Origin: Bacillota bacterium
GTDB taxonomy: Bacteria; Bacillota; Clostridia; Oscillospirales; Ethanoligenentaceae
Direction: 5' to 3'
DNA length: 5,632 nt
NCBI GenBank assembly: GCA_023391535.1
Contig: JAEWAU010000091.1
Span: forward strand, 1 to 5,632
Notes under the pieces: model-generated
Told to the model about the DNA's origin: nothing
The model's database searches: none
Seen by the model: the letters and a program-made list of their open reading frames with translations, nothing else
In this document: positions 1 to 5,606 of the stretch, in pieces
Layout of the letters: each line of letters begins with the position of its first letter
Numbering within the stretch: position 1 is the stretch's first letter
Made by a program: the position numbers and the translations under genes

Positions 1-27
1 ACATATGGTTTTTCCCCCCACCCCTAT

Positions 28-56
28 TTGCATGCCGCCCGGCCTTGTGCTACACT
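28..56 (+). promoter_or_regulatory. Probable sigma-A promoter of the araC-type gene
   Basis: A -10 box TACACT (51-56, 4 of 6 consensus bases) is preceded by TG and one base (48-50), which makes an extended -10 element. A partial -35 box TTGCAT (28-33, 3 of 6) sits upstream with a 17-base spacer. Transcription would begin near base 63 and give a leader of about 65 bases before the AraC start codon. The -35 is poor, so the call rests on the extended -10, the spacing and the position. Confidence 0.45.
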
Positions 57-92
57 TTCCGTAAGAAATCCCGTTTTGCAACGCGGGGCGGC

Positions 93-110
93 GCGCGGCG
101 GCCGCCGCGC
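93..110 (+). repeat. GC-only perfect palindrome (potential leader hairpin) next to the AraC ribosome binding site
   Basis: Bases 93-110 are a perfect 18-base palindrome made only of G and C. In RNA it can fold as a 7-bp stem with a GGCC loop. It ends three bases before the ribosome binding site AAAGGAGGG (114-122) of the AraC gene. A hairpin there could tune translation, or the dyad could be a protein site. Palindromes of G and C arise easily in DNA this GC-rich, so a function is inference only. Confidence 0.35.
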
Positions 111-127
111 CGGAAAGGAGGGCGGAA

Positions 128-1015
128 ATGGATCTTTCCGAAGCGTCGGACCGGCTGAGCCAGATCGAGCTGCTGTTTTCGCTGGACGGCATGCCCGTGC
201 ACGTGCTGTGGTTTTCCCGGATGCTGCAAACCGGGAGCTGGCTGATCCGCCGACACGCGCATTCAAGCTTTGAATTCCATTTGATCGCGGCGGGGGCCTG
301 CCGCGTGCGGCTGGACGGCGGCGAATTCGTCGCGTGCGGCGGGGAGTTTTACCTCACGGCTCCGCGCGTTTTTCACGAACAGTCGGCTTACGGCAACGAC
401 GGCTATACCGAATACTGCCTCAACGTGGACTTGGGCGAGGCCGTACCCGAAACGGAAGGGGCCGCGCTGCGCGAGCTGTTTTCGCGCGCCTGCTGCCGCC
501 CGGTGCCGGATCATTACGGCGGCATGCGGTATTTCGACGAGGCGCTCCGCGAGGCGCTGGAGCAGCGGCTGGGGTATTACACCCGCCTCAAGAGCCTCGT
601 TTCCGAGCTGCTGGTGGCGTTTGCCCGCGCCCTCGGCCGCTGGGAGCAGGACCCGCCGCGCTACTATGTCCCGCACAAGGCCGCCGGGAACGAGCGGCGT
701 TTTGAGGAAATCCAGAGCTTCGTGGAAGAAAATATCTCGGCGCCCCTGAAGGAAAGCGATTTGAGCAACCATATCTATCTCAGCGGCAAACAGATCGACC
801 GGATCGTCCGGCGGTCCACGGGAAAATCCACGCGCCGGTACATCAACTCCGTGCGGCTCGAAAAAGCGAAGGCCCTGCTGCTCGAAACGCCCTACAGCCT
901 CAGCGACATCGCCACCCGCCTCGGCTTTACGAGCGAATACTATTTCAACCAGTTCTTCAAGCGGGAGGTGGGTATTCCGCCGGGCGTATACCGCAAGAAT
1001 GTCCGAAAAACTTAA
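128..1015 (+). CDS. AraC-family transcriptional regulator with N-terminal cupin domain
   Basis: This 295-residue protein has the usual two-domain AraC layout. The N-terminal part (about 25-105) is a cupin-like sensor domain: the HAH pair (His43, His45), Glu49 and a later His83 lie where AraC-type cupins shape the ligand or metal pocket. A helical linker follows (about 130-190). The C-terminal DNA-binding domain (about 192-293) holds two helix-turn-helix units, near 209-229 and 257-278. The second carries the family signature IATRLGFTSEYYFNQFFKRE followed by a Gly-x-x-Pro-x-x-Tyr-Arg end. ATG 128 is chosen because a strong AAAGGAGGG (114-122) lies six bases upstream when counted from GGAGG. 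It reads toward the exporter genes 148 bases downstream and has no convincing terminator behind it, so some read-through is possible. It is probably a ligand-responsive activator, with the adjacent exporter the most likely target. The ligand cannot be told from sequence. Confidence 0.95.
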   Translation: MDLSEASDRLSQIELLFSLDGMPVHVLWFSRMLQTGSWLIRRHAHSSFEFHLIAAGACRVRLDGGEFVACGGEFYLTAPRVFHEQSAYGNDGYTEYCLNVDLGEAVPETEGAALRELFSRACCRPVPDHYGGMRYFDEALREALEQRLGYYTRLKSLVSELLVAFARALGRWEQDPPRYYVPHKAAGNERRFEEIQSFVEENISAPLKESDLSNHIYLSGKQIDRIVRRSTGKSTRRYINSVRLEKAKALLLETPYSLSDIATRLGFTSEYYFNQFFKREVGIPPGVYRKNVRKT

Positions 1016-1034
1016 AAGGGTGTTCCTAAAAACT
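1002..1034 (+). promoter_or_regulatory. Direct repeat TCCnAAAAACT, candidate AraC-type binding site
   Basis: TCCGAAAAACT (1002-1012) and TCCTAAAAACT (1024-1034) match at 10 of 11 bases and lie exactly 22 bp apart, about two helical turns. The first copy runs into the araC stop codon region. The second ends two bases before the place where a -35 box would sit for the TATAAT at 1060. AraC-family proteins are known to bind tandem half-sites about 21 bp apart, with the promoter-proximal one touching the -35. The repeat is directly visible; its use by the neighbouring AraC protein is inference. Confidence 0.5.
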
Positions 1035-1036
1035 AT

Positions 1037-1065
1037 TTTTTTGTCCGCCCTTTCCCCGTTATAAT
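1037..1065 (+). promoter_or_regulatory. Promoter of the ABC exporter operon (perfect -10, no good -35)
   Basis: A perfect TATAAT lies at 1060-1065. Seventeen bases upstream the -35 position (1037-1042) is only a run of T, matching TTGACA at two positions. A better hexamer TTGTCC (1041-1046) is too close, with a 13-base spacer. Strong -10 with no -35 is typical of activator-dependent promoters, and a direct repeat lies immediately upstream. The start site would be near base 1072, leaving a leader of about 92 bases. Confidence 0.6.
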
Positions 1066-1071
1066 GGAACA

Positions 1072-1163
1072 GTTCTTGGTACGGGCGCGCCCGGTTCCGG
1101 CGCAGAGGCCGGCCGCACGGAGGGCGCCGCCCACAGACTGTGCCGCGGGCAAAGGGTGTTTGC
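1072..1163 (+). other. GC-rich 5' leader of the exporter operon with short palindromes
   Basis: This leader contains a perfect 12-base palindrome CGGGCGCGCCCG (1082-1093), a GGGC/GCCC dyad (1122-1132) and an interrupted palindrome CACAG-A-CTGTG (1132-1142). It can probably fold, but I see no known riboswitch core, no T-box, no leader peptide with a ribosome site and no terminator followed by a T run. Any attenuation role is speculative. Confidence 0.3.
1151..1156 (+). promoter_or_regulatory. Ribosome binding site deciding the start of the first ABC gene
   Basis: AAAGGG lies seven bases before ATG 1164. The alternative in-frame GTG at 1140 has its nearest purine-rich match (GGAGGG, 1119-1124) about 16 bases away, too far for efficient use. 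The protein beginning at ATG also starts as ABC exporter subunits of this class usually do, with a short amphipathic stretch and then membrane helix 1. Confidence 0.6.
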
Positions 1164-2957
1164 ATGTTTCAAATCAAATGGGTGTGGTTAAACCTCAAGG
1201 GGAAACGTCTGATCTTCGTGATCGGCCTCGTCATTTCGGCCGTAACCTCCGTTGCGGCGATCATCATCCCGAAGCTGTCCCAAATCATCATCGATCAGGT
1301 CATCGTCGGCGTGAAGAACGCGTCGGGCGCCGTGGTGCATCACACGGAGCTGCTGATTCCGCTGTTGATCGACATCGTGGTGGTACAGGTGGTGGTGCAG
1401 ACCCTGCGCTACGTGATGGTTGTCTGCCTCGAAAAATCCAGCCAGTTCATGGTGCTCCATCTGCGCGAAAAGCTGTTCGACAACCTGCAGCGGATGGACA
1501 TGGATTTTTACAACCGCAACAGCACCGGCGACCTGATGACGCGGATGACGGGCGATCTCGACCTCATCCGCCATTTCTGCGCGTGGATCAGCTACAACGT
1601 GGTGGATTCGGTGGCGCTGTTTCTTTCCACACTGATCTTCCTGTTCACCGTGAGCGCGCAGCTCACGCTGTTTTTGATGCTGATCCTGCCCGTGCTGTTC
1701 GCCGTTACGTTCCTGTTTTCGAAGAAGATCCACCCGATTTATGTCGAACTGCGCGAAAAGCTTTCCCGCCTCAACACCTGCGCGCAGGAAAACATCGAGG
1801 GGAACCGGGTGGTGAAGGCGTTCAGCCGGCAGGACTACGAGATCGAGCGGTTCCGGGAGAAAAACGGGGAATTCCGGGAGATGAACCTGAAAGCCGCCTA
1901 CCTGTGGCAGAAATTCTTCCCCGCCATCGAGCTGCTGGCGCAGGCGCTCAGCGTGGTGATTCTGCTTGCGGGCGGCGTGTTCATCATGCGCGGGCAGCTT
2001 ACATACGGCGGGCTGGCCGTGTTCACGTCGCTTTCTTGGGCGCTCGCGTACCCCATGCGGAACCTGGGGATGCTGCTCAACGATTTCCAGCGCTTCTTCA
2101 CCTCGGCCAACAAGGTCATCGAGCTGTATTACGCGCGCCCGCGCATCGCGGACCCGGAAAAGCCGGAAAGCGTGCCTCGGGAACAGGCGGGGGAGAAACG
2201 CGGACGCATTTCGTTCGAGCATGTGACGCTGCGCTACGACGGGCAGACGGTGCTCAGTGACGTTTCGTTCGAGATCGCTCCGGGCGAAACGGTGGGCATC
2301 ATCGGCCCCACGGGCTCGGGGAAAACCACCGTGGCAAACCTGATGATGCGGTTTCTGGACCCCACCTCCGGCGTCGTGCGCCTCGACGGGCAGAATATCC
2401 GGGATATGAGCCTTTCGGTTCTGCGCGGCAAAATTGCCATGGCCACGCAGGACGTCTTCCTGTTTTCGGATACGGTGGAGGGCAACATCGCCTACAGCGA
2501 CGTCGAGATGCCCATGGAGAAGGTGCTGCGCTGCGCGGAGCTTTCCTGCTCGGATGAATTCGTGAGAGCCATGCCGGAAGGGTACGATACCATCGTGGGC
2601 GAGCGCGGCGTGGGCCTTTCGGGCGGCCAGCGCCAGCGCCTCGCGCTGGCGCGCGCCCTCGCCAAAGAGCCGGAGGTGCTGATTCTGGACGACACCACCT
2701 CGGCCGTGGATGTGGAAACCGAGCAGATCATCCGCAAAAACCTGGGCGGCCTGCCGCACTCCTGCACCAAAGTCATCATCGCCCAGCGCATCACCTCGGT
2801 GAAGGACGCCGACCGCATCTTCGTGGTGCGCGGCTCGAAGATCTCCGAGGCGGGCACGCACGCGCAACTGCTTGCGCTCGGCGGCTATTACGCCGCCGTG
2901 GACCGCCTGCAGAAAGAGGGAGCGGAGGAAGGGGGCGTTTTGGATGGCGCGCAATAA
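1164..2957 (+). CDS. ABC exporter half-transporter, subunit with degenerate ATP site (TM287-like)
   Basis: The 597-residue protein fuses six membrane helices (roughly 16-36, 64-88, 142-164, 166-187, 255-276, 282-304) to one ATP-binding domain (about 345-585), the usual half-exporter size. ATPase motifs are the A-loop Tyr358, Walker A GPTGSGKTT (381-389), Q-loop Gln429, a canonical LSGGQ signature (485-489), Walker B ending LILDD (506-510) and D-loop SAVD (513-516). Two key residues are changed: Asp510 replaces the catalytic Glu, and Gln541 in IIAQR replaces the switch His. These are the same changes known in TM287 of the TM287/288 exporter. Its own Walker site is therefore expected to bind ATP but hydrolyse it poorly, while its LSGGQ serves the partner's active site. 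It overlaps the next gene by 14 bases, which fits equal production of two partners. It acts in the cytoplasmic membrane. The substrate is unknown; drugs, lipids or peptides are all possible. Confidence 0.95.
   Translation: MFQIKWVWLNLKGKRLIFVIGLVISAVTSVAAIIIPKLSQIIIDQVIVGVKNASGAVVHHTELLIPLLIDIVVVQVVVQTLRYVMVVCLEKSSQFMVLHLREKLFDNLQRMDMDFYNRNSTGDLMTRMTGDLDLIRHFCAWISYNVVDSVALFLSTLIFLFTVSAQLTLFLMLILPVLFAVTFLFSKKIHPIYVELREKLSRLNTCAQENIEGNRVVKAFSRQDYEIERFREKNGEFREMNLKAAYLWQKFFPAIELLAQALSVVILLAGGVFIMRGQLTYGGLAVFTSLSWALAYPMRNLGMLLNDFQRFFTSANKVIELYYARPRIADPEKPESVPREQAGEKRGRISFEHVTLRYDGQTVLSDVSFEIAPGETVGIIGPTGSGKTTVANLMMRFLDPTSGVVRLDGQNIRDMSLSVLRGKIAMATQDVFLFSDTVEGNIAYSDVEMPMEKVLRCAELSCSDEFVRAMPEGYDTIVGERGVGLSGGQRQRLALARALAKEPEVLILDDTTSAVDVETEQIIRKNLGGLPHSCTKVIIAQRITSVKDADRIFVVRGSKISEAGTHAQLLALGGYYAAVDRLQKEGAEEGGVLDGAQ
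2924..2935 (+). promoter_or_regulatory. Internal ribosome binding site for the second ABC gene
   Basis: GGAGGAAGGGGG lies inside the end of the first ABC gene, eight bases before ATG 2944. It fixes the start of the second gene at that ATG, even though the reading frame stays open further upstream to 2872. With the 14-base overlap, the two genes are very likely translationally coupled. Confidence 0.75.
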
Positions 2958-4716
2958 ATACGACGTGGACGAAACGCTGGAAACGCCGTTCAGCTTCCGG
3001 CATCTGCTGCGTAGCATGGTGTATGTCAAGCGCCACGCCGGAAAGCTCACGGCGTCGCTGCTGCTGAGCCTCGTGGCCAACGCCTGCGGCCTTGTGGTGC
3101 CGCTGCTCATGGAAAAGGCGGTGGACGACGCCATTCCCCAGAAAAGCATGCGCGAGCTTTTGCAGATCGTGCTGCTGATGGTGTGCGCCATCCTCGTGAG
3201 CGTGGCCTTCACTACCATCCGCAACGTGTTCATGGCGAAGGTGGGGCAGGATATCATCTTCGATATCCGCGAGGACCTGTTCGCGCATTTGCAGAAGCTC
3301 CCGTTTTCCTATTACGATTCGCGCCCGCACGGCAAAATTCTGGTGCGTATCGTGCAGTATGTAAACAACGTTTCGGATATGCTCTCGAACGGCCTGATCA
3401 ACATCATCCTCGAGCTGTTCAACCTGGTGCTGATCTTCGTTTACATGATGCTCGTGAGTGTGCGGCTCACGCTGGTGGTGCTGGCGGGCCTGCCCGTTCT
3501 GATCGCCGTCATCCTGATCGTCAAGCCCAGGCAGCGCCGGGCCTGGCAGGGCGTTTCGAACAAATTCTCGAACGTGAACGCCTACGTACACGAGAACATC
3601 GAGGGCGCGCGCGTCACGCAGATCTTCACGCGCGAGGAAACGAACCTCTCCATCATGCACCGGCTCTGCGTGGCGGCGCGGGCCATCTGGATGCAGGCCA
3701 TCTACGTTTCGAACACCGTGTGGTACGCGGTGCAGAACATTTCGCAGATCGTCGTGGCGTTCGTGTACGTGGAGGGCGTGTTCCACATGGCGGGCACGGT
3801 GGCCACGTTCGGCGTCATCCTGGCCATGACGAGCTACGCCCAGCGCTTCTGGCAGCCCATTCTCAACATCGCGAACATTTACAACAATTTCGTCAACACC
3901 ATCGCGTACCTCGAGCGCATCTTCGAAACGATGGACGAACCCGTTTCGGTGGACGACGCCCCCGGAGCCGTGGAGCTGCCGCCGATAACCGGCGACGTGC
4001 GCTACGAAAACGTGCTGTTCGAGTACGAGCCCGGCATGCGCGTGCTCGACGACGTGAGCTTCCATGTCCGCGCAGGGGAGAGCGTGGCGCTGGTGGGGCC
4101 CACGGGCGCGGGAAAATCCACCATCGTCAACGTGCTCAGCCGGTTTTACAACCTCACCGGGGGGCGCATCACCGTGGACGGCGAGGACATCGCGGGCGTG
4201 ACGCTCGATTCCCTGCGCAGGCAGATGGGCGTGATGCTCCAGGAAAATTTCGTGTTTTCGGGCACCATCCTTGAAAACATCCGCTACGGCCGCCTGGACG
4301 CCACCGACGAAGAGGTGCGGGAGGCGGCGAGGGTGGTGCGGGCCGACGAGTTCATCTCCCGCATGGAGCGGGGGTACAACACGTCCGTGAGCGAGCGCGG
4401 AGGCGGCCTCTCGCAGGGGCAGAAGCAGCTCATCGCGTTCGCGCGCACCCTGCTTTCGGACCCGCGCATCCTGATCCTCGACGAGGCCACCTCCTCCATC
4501 GATACCCAAACCGAACGGCTGGTGCAGCAGGGGCTACTCGGGCTGCTGCGCGGGCGCACGTCGTTCATCATCGCCCACCGGCTTTCCACCATCCGCCACT
4601 GCGACCGCATTTTTTACGTAGACGCCGGCCGCATTGCGGAAAGCGGCTCGCACGAAGAGCTGATGCGCAAAAAGGGCCTGTACTACGCGCTTTACACCTC
4701 TCAACTCGCCGAATAA
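2944..4716 (+). CDS. ABC exporter half-transporter, catalytically competent subunit (TM288-like)
   Basis: The 590-residue protein has six predicted membrane helices (roughly 34-55, 70-93, 150-171, 173-194, 255-279, 283-305) and a C-terminal ATP-binding domain (about 345-585). Its motifs are A-loop Tyr361, Walker A GPTGAGKST (385-393), Q-loop Gln433, Walker B ILILDE with catalytic Glu514, D-loop SSID (517-520) and switch His545 in IIAHR. These are all canonical. Its signature motif is instead LSQGQ (489-493), with Gln for the usual second Gly. TM288, the active partner in the TM287/288 exporter, has the same LSQGQ. This altered signature faces the degenerate Walker site of the upstream subunit, so the pair should make one working and one crippled ATP site. 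ATG 2944 is chosen from the strong ribosome site at 2924-2935. The gene ends 14 bases before a long hairpin terminator, so the operon probably stops here. The exported substrate cannot be read from sequence. Confidence 0.95.
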   Translation: MARNKYDVDETLETPFSFRHLLRSMVYVKRHAGKLTASLLLSLVANACGLVVPLLMEKAVDDAIPQKSMRELLQIVLLMVCAILVSVAFTTIRNVFMAKVGQDIIFDIREDLFAHLQKLPFSYYDSRPHGKILVRIVQYVNNVSDMLSNGLINIILELFNLVLIFVYMMLVSVRLTLVVLAGLPVLIAVILIVKPRQRRAWQGVSNKFSNVNAYVHENIEGARVTQIFTREETNLSIMHRLCVAARAIWMQAIYVSNTVWYAVQNISQIVVAFVYVEGVFHMAGTVATFGVILAMTSYAQRFWQPILNIANIYNNFVNTIAYLERIFETMDEPVSVDDAPGAVELPPITGDVRYENVLFEYEPGMRVLDDVSFHVRAGESVALVGPTGAGKSTIVNVLSRFYNLTGGRITVDGEDIAGVTLDSLRRQMGVMLQENFVFSGTILENIRYGRLDATDEEVREAARVVRADEFISRMERGYNTSVSERGGGLSQGQKQLIAFARTLLSDPRILILDEATSSIDTQTERLVQQGLLGLLRGRTSFIIAHRLSTIRHCDRIFYVDAGRIAESGSHEELMRKKGLYYALYTSQLAE

Positions 4717-4729
4717 CGCCGATTGCCGG

Positions 4730-4777
4730 CAAAGGCCCGCCGTTTCCCACGAATTCGCGGGAAACGGCGGGCCTTTG
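4730..4777. terminator. Bidirectional intrinsic terminator between convergent genes
   Basis: AAAGGCCCGCCGTTTCCC (4731-4748) pairs perfectly with its complement at 4759-4776, and C4730-G4777 adds a nineteenth pair. The 10-base loop holds a further small palindrome CGAATTCG (4750-4757). The stem starts with A's and ends with T's on both strands, so it can serve both the exporter genes and the MarR gene. It lies 13 bases after the exporter stop codon and 11 bases past the MarR stop codon. The T run is short (three, inside the stem) on either side. Confidence 0.85.
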
Positions 4778-4788
4778 GGAAGACGGCT

Positions 4789-5442
4789 TTAAAAATCGAA
4801 ATCGTCCGGGCCGCCCTCGCGGGGGCCGCGGGAATCCATACCGAACGGGCCGTGCGGATGACAGTGCGGCCCGTGATGCGGTCCGCGGTGCATCCAGCCC
4901 GCTCCGCCAGGCCCGCCGCAGCGGGAGTCGCCGCAGCCGGGGCCGAACGGCGCGCCTTCGCCGGGAAATTCTTCTTCGCCCGCCGCATCGAGGGCGGTTT
5001 GCATTGAAGAGGCCAGCTTGCCCAACAGCGCGGCGAGCTGCGCGCGCTCCTCCTCCGAAAGCCCGGCGCACCAGGCTTCGGCCGCCTGCCGGCGGGGAGC
5101 CTCAAACGCCTGCTCCGCGTCGCGCCCTTTTTGGGTGAGGAACACGTTCACCACCCGCTTGTCGTTCTCATTCGGGCGGCGCTCCACCAGCTCCGCCGCT
5201 TCGAGCCGGGCCGCCAGTTCCCCCAGTGAGGAGGGGCGGATATCCAGCCGTTCGGCCAGCTCCATCTGCGAAAGGCCGTCTTCTTCGGAAAGCACGCGCA
5301 GCAGGGCCGCCTGCCCGCGGCTGAGGCCGTCCCGGTGATCTTCAATGCGGCAGCGCCGGTGTTCGCTGTGCGCGAGCCGGAGCATCAGGCGGGCGCAGGC
5401 GCGCACCTGCCCGAGAAGTGTTTCGGTATTGTTTGCTTCCAT
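4789..5442 (-). CDS. MarR-family transcriptional regulator with Gly/His/Cys/Pro-rich C-terminal tail
   Basis: Residues 1-155 of this 217-residue protein are a normal MarR fold: an N-terminal dimerisation helix (about 5-27), the helix-turn-helix (about 57-90, with LSQMELAERLDIRPSSLGEL) and the wing with the conserved NDKRVVNVFLTQKG (93-106), followed by dimerisation helices (about 107-155). MarR proteins act as dimeric repressors that release DNA on binding a small molecule or on oxidation. Cys16, Cys31 and Cys125 are possible redox sites. Residues 161-217 are extra: a low-complexity tail with about 17 Gly, 9 Pro, 6 His and 3 Cys, centred on HRGPHHGPHCHPHG. The family is usually about 140-160 residues long. 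ATG at 5442 is chosen because GGAGG lies seven bases upstream; an in-frame ATG at 5466 has no such site. The gene is convergent with the exporter operon. Matching dyads around its promoter suggest it represses itself. Confidence 0.93.
   Translation of the reverse strand: MEANNTETLLGQVRACARLMLRLAHSEHRRCRIEDHRDGLSRGQAALLRVLSEEDGLSQMELAERLDIRPSSLGELAARLEAAELVERRPNENDKRVVNVFLTQKGRDAEQAFEAPRRQAAEAWCAGLSEEERAQLAALLGKLASSMQTALDAAGEEEFPGEGAPFGPGCGDSRCGGPGGAGWMHRGPHHGPHCHPHGPFGMDSRGPREGGPDDFDF
4792..4962 (-). other. Low-complexity, possibly metal-binding tail of the MarR protein
   Basis: This segment encodes residues 161-217. It contains His185, His189, His190, His193, His195 and His197, together with Cys170, Cys175 and Cys194, in a Gly/Pro-rich chain ending in acidic and aromatic residues (PDDFDF). 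The spacing of His and Cys resembles flexible metal-binding tails rather than a folded domain. It is in frame with the MarR domain with no break, so it is part of the same protein. Metal binding is inference. Confidence 0.6.
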
Positions 5443-5449
5443 GGCAAAA

Positions 5450-5454
5450 CCTCC
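5450..5454 (-). promoter_or_regulatory. Ribosome binding site deciding the MarR start
   Basis: GGAGG on the minus strand (CCTCC on plus) lies seven bases before the ATG at 5442. It supports the 217-residue form over a form starting eight codons earlier at 5466. Confidence 0.8.
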
Positions 5455-5486
5455 GTGACCGTACATAATTTAAAATAATCCTGATA

Positions 5487-5500
5487 GTAAGGAACCTTAC
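5487..5500. promoter_or_regulatory. MarR-type operator, promoter-downstream copy
   Basis: GTAAGG-AA-CCTTAC is a 6-bp inverted repeat with a 2-base centre. On the minus strand it begins about eight bases after the -10 box, so it covers roughly +1 to +14 of the MarR transcript, where a bound repressor would block initiation. The core AAGGAACCTT recurs, inverted, at 5547-5556. Confidence 0.75.
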
Positions 5501-5507
5501 AAACAGC

Positions 5508-5536
5508 ATTCTAATCCGCGCAGAGGCGGTTGTCAA
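5508..5536 (-). promoter_or_regulatory. Strong sigma-A promoter of the MarR gene
   Basis: Read on the minus strand, a perfect -35 TTGACA (5531-5536) is followed by a 17-base spacer and the -10 TAGAAT (5508-5513, 5 of 6). The predicted start is near 5501, giving a leader of about 58 bases. Upstream of the -35, A/T-rich DNA (5537-5578) could act as an UP-like element. A dyad lies on each side of the promoter. Confidence 0.88.
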
Positions 5537-5544
5537 GCAAAATA

Positions 5545-5558
5545 GAAAGGTTCCTTAT
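5545..5558. promoter_or_regulatory. MarR-type operator, promoter-upstream copy
   Basis: GAAAGG-TT-CCTTAT is the second dyad, with AAGG/CCTT arms and a 2-base centre. It starts eight bases upstream of the -35. With the copy at 5487-5500 it shares an exact 11-base inverted match (TAAGGAACCTT against AAGGTTCCTTA). The two centres are 58 bp apart. Its outer arms are less symmetric than those of the first copy, so it may be the weaker site. Confidence 0.68.
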
Positions 5559-5574
5559 AAAAATGAAAATAAAA

Positions 5575-5606
5575 TTTTGCCCTGCGCCGCCGCAGGGCAT
5601 CAAAAA
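5575..5606 (-). terminator. Probable intrinsic terminator of a gene beyond the right edge
   Basis: GCCCTGCG (5579-5586) pairs perfectly with CGCAGGGC (5591-5598) around a CCGC loop. On the minus strand the stem is followed by AAAA and then a T-rich stretch (TTTTATTTTC), and T's before the stem can pair with those A's. It would end transcription coming leftward from off the window and so insulate the MarR promoter. No gene is visible between it and base 5632. Confidence 0.55.

Noticed and set aside
58..69. Third copy of the TCC-A-rich repeat in front of araC (TCCGTAAGAAAT)
   Set aside because: It matches the exporter repeat at only about half the positions beyond TCCG and has no tandem partner, so autoregulation through it cannot be supported.
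1013..1043. Possible terminator after araC, because of the T run at 1036-1042
   Set aside because: Only a 3-bp AGG/CCT stem or A:T pairing is available before the T run, too weak for an intrinsic terminator. The region reads better as a regulator site and promoter.
1140..1163. GTG 1140 as the start of the first ABC gene
   Set aside because: The nearest ribosome site is about 16 bases away, and the extra eight residues are not needed. ATG 1164 has AAAGGG at seven bases.
263..1165. Minus-strand open frame of 300 codons across the araC gene
   Set aside because: It is antisense to a well-supported AraC protein, has no domain-like sequence, and is explained by the same codon bias.
1064..2260. 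Plus-strand open frame of 398 codons starting at ATG 1064
   Set aside because: Its start overlaps the -10 box and it runs out of frame through the first ABC gene with Arg/Ala/Pro-rich, low-complexity content. It is a shadow of the real gene.
1188..3257. Very long open frame on the minus strand opposite the ABC genes (689 codons); a similar one at 2791-4509
   Set aside because: Both lie antisense to clear ABC exporter genes and encode His/Arg-rich sequence without recognisable domains. In GC-rich DNA with strong third-position bias, antisense frames stay open by chance.
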